A program made the position numbers and the translations under genes. Below are positions 56,431 through 64,000 of a stretch of DNA of 64,000 bases, one piece after another. Source of the DNA: Collybiopsis luxurians FD-317 M1 (lineage: Eukaryota; Basidiomycota; Agaricomycetes; Agaricales; Omphalotaceae); NCBI GenBank assembly GCA_000827265.1, contig KN834785.1, positions 280,137 to 344,136 on the forward strand. Direction: 5' to 3'. How positions within the stretch are numbered: position 1 is the stretch's first letter; each line of letters opens with the position of its first letter. The notes beneath the pieces are model-generated. The model ran no database searches. It saw only the letters and a list, made by a program, of their open reading frames with translations, and had not been told where the DNA came from.

Positions 56431-59287
56431 AGCTACTTCCCTCACAAAGCTCAAACTGGCTATGAGAAGATCCAGTTGGCAAAAAGGCAGAAACAGAGGG
56501 AGCAGCATACCAGTGGGATTTGACATAGAAAAGAACATGAAGGCCATAATGTATATAGTGACATAGTCTGTACATTAACAGCTAATTGGGTGTAGGCAGC
56601 GAAATCGGCTGCAGCGCACTAACGCCCTCGGCGCTTAGATATGTCATGGGGAAAGTGAGTCATCTTGAAAAGGCTGATGCTGAAAAGTATGGAAAGCCGG
56701 AAGGGCCTGCTCACTTTTGACAGATCCATTGATGTCAACATAACAGGACCCTGGTCACCCCTTTGCGTGCCAGTAATATTATGCAATCAGCGCTTAATGA
56801 TATTCTCGCTGTTTTTTTTAACTTCATGATTGGAAACAAGTTCAATTCAATCATTACCTTAATTTCAGCAAGGCTCAAAGACTCAAGGATAGAGACTAAT
56901 GATGTTTTGTTTACAGATATACAAACTATTGTAATCATATGACCACTGCATGTTAAATCGGGCAATTCTACACAAAGCGATGCATAGTATATTCTTAGCA
57001 CATGCCAGCGAGGGGCTAAATAAGTCCCATTGACATTGAAGAAAAGACAACTGGCATAAATACAGATGACAGCAGAAGAATTAAGCTACATTGTACTGTC
57101 TGCTCGAAGCTTACTTGTTAACCAAGTGTATGTATAACTCCAGTCTAAGCAATGGACAGCGAAATGTCAGGTGTATGATAAATTGTCATACTTATATTTA
57201 CTTTTGGATAGCGGATCCAGGATGAGGATGCAGCTGATGAGTAGATTTTCTCAATCATGACTGAATCTTTGTACAAGCCGGAAATGAATGGAGGGATTTT
57301 TCTGTCTCCTTGAAATAGGCAATAAGCTCTACTACACATGTCCCAGAAGATGCGGAACATTATTGTGAAGCCTATTGTAATTGAAAGACAGTTAGCAGCA
57401 TTTTTCTTTTTTTTTTCTTTTTTTTTTTGCTCTGCAACCCCTGTTAAAACATGCTTGGAGAAAAGCTATGAAATTATAAGTATCCATTGAACCATCATGT
57501 CCTTTGTTATTGGATTGCCCAATAGTATAATAGCACTCTCATACTGTTGCATTTGGGCCACAACTTGCTTTCATCAGAATTCATCTGCTGTCTATCTCTT
57601 AGACACCATGCATACCAATCTTTCTCATCTTCCTATTTTAGTACCTGCTAATGCTAACTGTCACTCACCAATGTTCTCATGTTATGCAGTAGGGAGAAGT
57701 TAGAAGTTAGAATGTTTGCAGATGAGAGCTTGGCCACAGGATCAGAAATGAGCACTTATTTGTGAGTGTATCTCTTGCCCAAACTTTGGGTCCATTCTTT
57801 TACCACTGCCCAACTCTTTTATTTGCTGGCTGCTTTTAGTGGCTTTCAAAATCCAAAAATTATATTGTCAGCTGTAGTACTTTCTAACTCATGTATCGGC
57901 GGCGCCGGTCTATATTAAGCTCCCATTTCCAATCCTTACTGAACTCAGCTTTTGTAATCAATCTCGGAAGTACATGTAATCATTCTGGGAGTATCCCCAG
58001 TATTTTGCCCAGCACTTGTCCGGTAACTGGGCATTAAATATTACCTGCGAAATTCTTAAACTTTGACAAAGGCGAAAAGCCAGAGATTTCAATTTGATTC
58101 ACACATGAAAAAATGCATTCAGTTCAGGCTTGATATGGTCCTGAATTACAAGTGAAAAAAGTATTTCAATTCACTCAAAAATCAGATAACATGTCGCAAA
58201 ACTTTTTGCACAAAAATACTACTGATATACTATCTACATTACAATTCTTACCTCCAGTGATAAGAGAAAGATATCTTTGGCAAGAGTCCCAGCGACATAT
58301 CAGCATCTTATCATCACCCTTTTCGCTGTGCATATCCCCAACAATAATCAGCCTCTGCCCTAGTGTAAAGAGCTCATTGCACCACCAGTCCCCACATTTA
58401 TTGCCATTTGCTGTGAGAGTGATCTCGGCTTGCATGGCTCAGGGATTGCCACAGGTGTGGGTGTGGTGCTAACAATAGGTCAGTGTCAGAAGGAATGCAA
58501 TTATTTATTGTTCTGATATTATGGGAGTGAGTTAGCTATTTGTGCAAAATTCTGAACATTTGGGGCTATTTGCTGCAGCAAAGACCCTCCCTTCCCTTCA
58601 GTCAGAGTCAGGGATGAGATCATGTGAGCATGATGGTGTCCTGTGGGTTTATCAGAGTATGAGTTGACAGGAATATGGTTACAGATGTAACTTATTCTTT
58701 CTGCTTTTGTGCAGATATCTCTGTATAGTTATTTCAGCCACTATATATTTACTTGTTCCATACTTATTAGTTATCTGTAGACATGTGTACTTACATAGGA
58801 TGATGGTAGTATAGACAACTTACTCATGTACTTACATAGGATTATAGTTTAACACTGCAGCTTTGCATACAATCAGAAATGTCCCAGACCCAGCCATAAA
58901 CAGAAATTATTGCACTGGTGCTCAAATAGGAATTTATCAAAATAGTCATTTATATTTCCATGCCTAAATAATCCCTCCTCTGGAGTTGAAAGCTTGGGTC
59001 ACTATCAAATCCATCAATGATCTGCAGTAACTCCCTGTTTGAGAGTCAGATTTTGGAGGACAGATAATGAAACTCATTGTGTAAGCCTCTTACAAGGAAG
59101 GCATAATTTGTGCTTCAGTTAGTAATCCTCCATAACCTTAAATTCATAAGCCATCTGGTGACTTGTGTTGACATGTTGGAAATGTATATAGGAAAACGCA
59201 ACTATGATACTCAGAATTTTGCAATAAATTGGGAGGTGGACTACTGTTATCAAATTACTTCTTAAACTGTTCCCCATCTGGTGGGTA
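56431..59287. other. No supported gene
   Basis: Only short incoherent frames in either direction. A T-rich run occupies about 57,402-57,430. A stretch with several CpG at 57,890-57,910 (CGGCGGCGCCGG) stands out in otherwise CpG-poor DNA. Confidence 0.35.
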
Positions 59288-59645
59288 TCTGCACTGTAAC
59301 TTTACAGTACAGTTTTATGGTTACAGCTGTATGGGTATTCATAACCATACTGTAAAGGGTGCGGTGGTCATTTTTTACTGCTGCTATATGGGGGCCCTGT
59401 CCTGCAAGAACTGGGCTATTACTGTTGTACCAGTATAACTCAAAGAGCACAAATCAATGATTTTTGCATCATTGAAGTAGAGTGGGGCCCAGTGACCTTG
59501 CATTTGCAACTATTTTTGTAAGCTGTGCATGGGTATATGGGTGCAGGCTGCCATACTGTATACTGTCCCATATCAGGCAAATTTGGCCAAATTCATGGGT
59601 TGTATTTGTATGGCTGTAACCATATACTACAGTTACAGTGCAGAA
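59288..59645. repeat. Small inverted repeat, about 35-base arms
   Basis: GCACTGTAACTTTACAGTAC and TTATGGTTACAGC near 59,290-59,330 are mirrored by GGCTGTAACCATA and ACAGTTACAGTGCAG at 59,609-59,645. It may be a MITE of about 360 bases; the flanks show no clear duplication. Confidence 0.45.
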
Positions 59646-61150
59646 GCTTACCTAGTTCCTTTCTTTTTGAAATATAGCATGGGGATATTGCTCTTTCAAT
59701 ACAAGTCCACTGGTGTTCCACTTCCTATGAATGACTCCTGGAAAGGCTGTGCTCAGAAGAGCATATGGTGGTTATGTGACATATCGTCAAGGCAATATGT
59801 TTATAATAACACTGGAATATTTATGAAGATCATTTCAGAAAGTTTCAAAACAATGCACCACCTATGGACACTTTACTTACATGGCTAAACAATAACCAAG
59901 AGGGGTTTGTAGATGACGTGAGGAATGCACTTAATACCAGTGTCACAAACCATGAACAAACCATCTATAAGGCAAAGAGCTTTTATTTTGCTCCATTGTC
60001 AATCTAAGGTCTGCCATGTATGCACTTACACTGTTGCGGTCTTATTCAGCAGAGGTGAAAAGGCACACTAATTTCAGTTTCTGGAGCAGCTCTGTCAAAG
60101 TCTGGAGACAAGGAATTACATTCCAGTTGTAGATGTGGTGGAGGAAACATCTCAAGTCATATTGTACTGTATTGCACTACATAAATAAATCATTAATTAG
60201 CGACAAAGGCCCATTTTCAAGTCCATGAGATTGCCATGCAGAGATAGTGACTTGCAAGCTATCATTACCAATTTAGTACCACCTTGCTCCTTTTCCTGCT
60301 TTTCCCTCTCCGACTCCTCCTACTATTCCTAATAGTACTAATTATTGCTACTCATCTTATTGCATTGCTGTTGCTACTGTTGATAAGACCTACAAAAGGA
60401 AATGCAGAAATACAACATTAGCTGCGAGTTCACCCATATTCCATGAACATGATAGAGTTTGACTTACTACTAGTTCGGTGAAACAAAAATCAAGTCAAGT
60501 CAGTCATTAAGCAAACCTAAAAAAAATATAGAGAAGAAGGATATATGCCCTTGACAATGACTATTCACAATCATTAGCCAACAGGATAGGTATTGCCATC
60601 CCTTGCACACTCGGCAACCCAAACAAAAGTGATGAGGATCAGAGTCTTGGTTGTCATCTGGCGAGATTATATGTCTGGCAAGTTACTTTCATTTGTTTTG
60701 TTTTTCAAGCTTATAATGATGACATCGTAATTGGGCATATACCCTATATTGACAGTGGCTTGGCCCAGAAGTTGAAGACACTGGCCTAGCAGACACAATA
60801 GCTCAGTTTTCTTTGAATGAAAATCAACTCGCAAGCGATGTAGAGGAACAATCAATTAATTGTGTAATATAGTTGTAGTGTCCGAGGTCCCCTTACTGTA
60901 TTTAGATCAATCACCGAGTATGTATTGCAAAAAATGATGGGAATCATTCATTGACAAGCAGGCCCTTCCAGCTTTCCATAGCAAAGGGACCATCGGCCAG
61001 GGGAATTCAAGATTTCTCAGTGACCAAACTGGAGCATCAGCCATAAACCTGATATTTTGATATCAGTTCAGAAATTAAACTCGCATAAGCAAGCTCGGCT
61101 GAAGCGGCTCCTTGGTTTATTGGCTTATACCCTAAGCTACTCAAGCCAAT
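59646..61150. other. No supported gene
   Basis: No coherent frame on either strand. A run of pyrimidines and CTACT words lies at about 60,290-60,380. Confidence 0.35.
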
Positions 61151-61199
61151 CTGCTTATGCGACTCTGGACAAAGTCCAGAGTAAGGCAGGCTGGTCCCC

Positions 61200-61620
61200 C
61201 ATGGGAAAAAGGATTTCTTTCACTTTTGCAAGTCCACCATCGGCGTACCTGCTGTCCTCACTGTTGTCAGTGTCATCATCACCACTGACAGTGGGGAAAC
61301 TTCTCCTCATTGTTGCTGCTGTCCTTGCCATTATATTTAATGACAGCAGGGACCCCTTTTCATCTATGTCATTGCAGTGCTGTCCTGCTATCAACCATAG
61401 CAAATCGATGTTGCCCTCCCCTAGTCACTGGAATTACCTTGATCTCACTGTTGCTGTTGTCATCACTGTCCTCTCCAGTGATGGTGGGGACCCCACTCCC
61501 TCTACATTGTTGTAGTGCAGGCCTGGTATCAACCATAGGAAATTGAAGTCTCCCATTCCTAGTCACCGGAAGTACCATTCTCTCCTCCACATACCAATAT
61601 TCTATTCTTGCAGCCCGCAT
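61200..61620 (-). repeat. Short repeats that read as repeated protein on the minus strand
   Basis: GTATCAACCATAG with flanking GTCAC and GGGACCCC words recurs about 125 bases apart, near 61,390 and 61,520. On the minus strand both units encode PVTR.G...F.MVD.R.ALQ, followed by a Gly/Asp/Ser stretch (GEDSDDNSNSE and GDDDTDNSEDS). This could be the remains of a minus-strand gene with internal repeats; no family recognised. Confidence 0.4.
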
Positions 61621-61804
61621 CCAATCTTTCTACACATTTATTGTGACCTGAGATACAGATTTTGGGCATTATGCCTATTGTGTAACTTTTTTGGCTATTG
61701 GTGTCACCCGCTGCATTCACCCTGACAAAATCCAAGGAGCACAATGCCAATTTCTCTATATACAGTGTCTCCTGCAGCTTTTCTCTTCCTTCTTGCCATC
61801 ATCC

Positions 61805-62459
61805 ATGTCTTCAGCTCAACTTAAGAATATCATGAAGGTAAGTTGGTTGTGGCACTGGCTTTTTCTGCCCTTATACTTTACTCATTGGACTTATGCAGCT
61901 TATACTCAGTCCATATACATGATGGATGCTCAACACCTATCTGGCTGTGATTGACTGGTTGTGGATCCTGGCTCACAATAACAGCCTCATCAACCACTGG
62001 CTCTCTTTCCAAGAGGCATATGCCAAGGATATCTGGTCTTATGCAGCCCAAGTTAGGCAGGAAGCTGCATACCAGAACCCAAGAATAGCTCAAACAATGA
62101 CTGATATGCTTTTTAAGGAGCTAATGGCATTCATGTTGTCATTTCCCAATGCTCCCCAGTACTTTTTGTCTCCTGAAATCATTGCAGATTTCCTCTGGTG
62201 AACAGATTTAGAGGGGGTCCATCTCATAATCATCCACTTCATTTCCACATTGCAAGCCTTGTGGGATGATGACAACAAGTTTGAGCGAAACCATCCAGTG
62301 TTTGGGTATAAGCAGAGATTTGGAAAGAAGGCTTGGATGTTACAGGATGTGTATGATTGTCAAGCAGCTGTAGATGCTCAGGGCTTCAAGCTAGAACTTT
62401 TAATTACTAAACCCAATGGTCAAATCTGGAATGTAGCCAAAGGTTGTTTTGCATATTAG
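61805..62459 (+). pseudogene. Two-exon gene of unknown function with two TGA stops
   Basis: ATG at 61,805, an 11-codon first exon, a 61-base intron (61,838-61,898, GTAAGT...TGCAG) and a long second exon that stays in one frame to TAG at 62,457-62,459, broken by TGA at 61,920 and 62,199. About 197 residues. It is Trp- and Ala/Gln-rich with helix-like segments (YAAQVRQEAAYQNPRIAQTM, FKELMAFMLSFPNAPQYFL) and ends in FGKKAWMLQDVYDCQAAVD...LITKPNGQ. I do not recognise the family. Both stops could come from TGG or CGA codons by a single transition. Confidence 0.45.
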
Positions 62460-62689
62460 TTCTCTGTGTACTGCTCTGTCTCTTTGGCATTCTTCTCGAG
62501 TGATCCACTGGTCTATTGTCATATTTGTATACTATGTCTCCACCTACTGTTTGTTTTCGTATTGATATTTTTAACTTTGGTCTCATAGTAACTCAAAAAT
62601 GTCATTGTTCTAAACTGTTTTCAATGGAAAATGCCTTCAGATACAAAAATTTCCATCACAAAATGTGGTAATCAATAAATACAAGTGGT

Positions 62690-62840
62690 CTGCAATGACC
62701 TTAAACTACAACAGCAGTTTAACCAGGGATCAGTTTTGGTAAGCAAAGCAGTTTTGCATGGTCTTCTCTCCATATATAAACCCCTTTCAGGACTATCTGG
62801 GTTCTGCTCTTTTGCTGCCCACCCACACTATGCCTTCTTC
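62690..62840 (+). repeat. Direct repeat, copy 1: promoter and start of a duplicated gene
   Basis: CAATGACCTTAAACTA, a GGTAAGCAA-like word, TATATAAACCCC and ACTATGCC occur here in the same order as at 63,655-63,810, where the matching words are CAATGACCTTAAACTA, GGTGAGCAA, TATATTTAAAG and GCTATGCC. Each copy ends at an ATG. Confidence 0.55.
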
Positions 62841-63505
62841 CCCTGAGACACTTAAATCACATTCAGCATGGTACTTTGATGAGTCTCATGCATACATGCT
62901 CAACATTTGATCCAAATTTGTGGGTTGCCTGATTTCCTTCTCTCCTTGTAATTTGACTGACTTGTACTAATAGTGATGCCATGTGGTGGTTGAATATGTT
63001 GAGGCCACATTTGAAAGCACCGATCAATCAAGCATCCACCCCCTCTGCTCTGTATACAAGCTCCCCAAGCACCAGACTGTTTTTTGAATGGGATCATCAC
63101 AATCATGTGCAGTTCCTATCCTATGCTCATTGAGTGGTCCCACTAGCACATTTACACCACAATCAAGTTGCCCGAGCATGCTTTGAATGCTGGGTTACGA
63201 ATCTTGAACAATTCATTCACCGCTTCAACAGTGTTCCAAATATTCCACTCTCTCCAAAAACTAGTGCCTGATGGCTTCAGCTACATGACCCTGAAGGCTG
63301 TGATCTTATGCTTCAGCATTTCCTTAGCATCCACCATGAACTTTGCAACCTGGGTATTATTGGATACTTTGAATGGGCCCCTCCACAGCATGCATACAAA
63401 GCCCACTTTCTTATGTATTGGTTTAAGCTCAGTATGATAGAGCAGGAGGTGCATGATAGAGAGATCAGCCATCAATGGCAACCTTTGGACTATGACAAGA
63501 TTTGA
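62830..63505 (+). pseudogene. Gene of unknown function, long second exon, two TGA stops
   Basis: ATG at 62,830 follows a TATATAAA box by about 55 bases. Exon 1 encodes SAWYFDESHAYMLN. An intron ending in CTAATAG near 62,970 leads to a second exon that is one frame to TGA at about 63,503, broken by TGA near 63,130 and 63,268. It includes RLFFEWDHHNHVQFLSYAH, HHNQVARACFECWVTNLEQF, GYFEWAPPQHAYKAHFLMYW and IEQEVHDREISHQW. Rich in His, Trp and Phe; no family recognised. The repeated upstream region at 63,655 suggests a tandem duplicate of this gene continues past the window. Confidence 0.45.
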
Positions 63506-64000
63506 TAGAATAATTTTATATAGGTTGCTTTGGCTTTACCAATTTATGGTGGTACCACATATGATCTGTCTTAAATGTCCATCTCATCACTGTAGCATAC
63601 CTGTTGTATCATATTATTGAACCTCTTCTTGCCATTCTGAGAAAGAATTAAAGGGTCCACAATGACCTTAAACTATGCTGGCATATAGGCAGAGTCTTAC
63701 AAATGGATAATGGTGAGCAATGCAAATTCACATTGTCCTTTTTTTATATTTAAAGCTCTGAAAACTAGTCTCCTGTATCACTCACCTCCTGTGCTATGCC
63801 TCCTACTTGCACTCTAAACCATTGAAAAGTAAGACCTGGACCTTACTCTTCCTTGTCTTGTGCACACATACAAGAGGTGCGCAAGAAGATTGTACATTGA
63901 GTCATTCCATAATCTTATTGTGTTCTGGCTGAATCTCTTCATAGCAATGCTGAACTGTGGTAGAGTACATCAACATCACATTCAAACAAAGGAGTAAATT
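63506..64000 (+). other. Second copy of the duplicated promoter and gene start (partial)
   Basis: 63,655-63,810 repeats the upstream region of the gene at 62,830. The ATG at 63,796 gives MPPTCTLNH before a stop, so this copy looks broken early. The remaining bases to 64,000 show no clear frame. Confidence 0.35.

Overview
The window looks like a piece of a repeat-rich fungal genome, most likely a mushroom-forming basidiomycete (Agaricomycetes; the order is not resolved). Reasons: many short introns of about 43-61 bases with GT..AG ends; recognisable basidiomycete-type gene families (Kap123 and Avt3 fragments, a TET/JBP-like oxygenase, Crinkler-type NTPase, fungal OTT_1508-like deaminases, a PIF/Harbinger transposase with its Myb-like partner, a Helitron with a DUF6570-type N-terminus, and a Ty3 chromodomain). 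There are no bacterial-style operons, rRNA, tRNA or CRISPR arrays that I can support.

Most of the window is decayed. Genes are recognisable in one frame but carry premature stops, and most of those stops are TGA, which is what C-to-T change at CGA or on the antisense of TGG produces. CpG is rare (about four in the first 1,000 bases by eye) except in the block from about 41,700 to 52,700 (about fifteen CpG between 46,701 and 47,000), which holds the only multi-exon gene that reads without stops (51,004-52,685).

Layout. 1-4,650: no supported gene. 4,654-5,130 (-): a deaminase-domain remnant. 5,765-10,400: the 3' part of a Ty3/gypsy element on the minus strand (LTR, polypurine tract, chromodomain end of pol), with two multi-exon genes of its own on the opposite strand. 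13,769-14,431 and 27,688-28,362: two long fold-back elements of one family with 3-base target duplications. 15,688-18,058: a long conserved gene of unknown function, broken by stops. 20,983-24,110: a TET/JBP-like dioxygenase followed by a Crinkler-type NTPase/nuclease, both broken. 27,110-29,745: a Kap123 fragment fused in frame to an Avt3 fragment, introns retained, with one fold-back element inserted in it. 30,400-32,354: a second deaminase gene. 32,854-34,800 (-): a truncated Helitron Rep. 36,413-37,340: tandem 290-base repeats. 38,782-41,540: two elements sharing CATCAGGAAAAA ends. 43,825-46,489: a PIF/Harbinger element with its two genes convergent. 46,650-50,015: a 3.3-kb element flanked by about 165-base inverted arms. 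51,004-52,685: a four-exon MACPF-like gene. 52,915-54,590: nested fold-back and mirrored repeat arrays. 55,745-56,430: another fold-back. 61,805-64,000: two small broken genes and a partial duplicate of the second gene's promoter and start.

Taken together the window is a transposon graveyard containing captured host-gene pieces and, notably, remnants of nucleic-acid-modifying enzymes (TET/JBP-like oxygenase, deaminases, Crinkler nuclease) of families known to expand alongside transposons in basidiomycetes.
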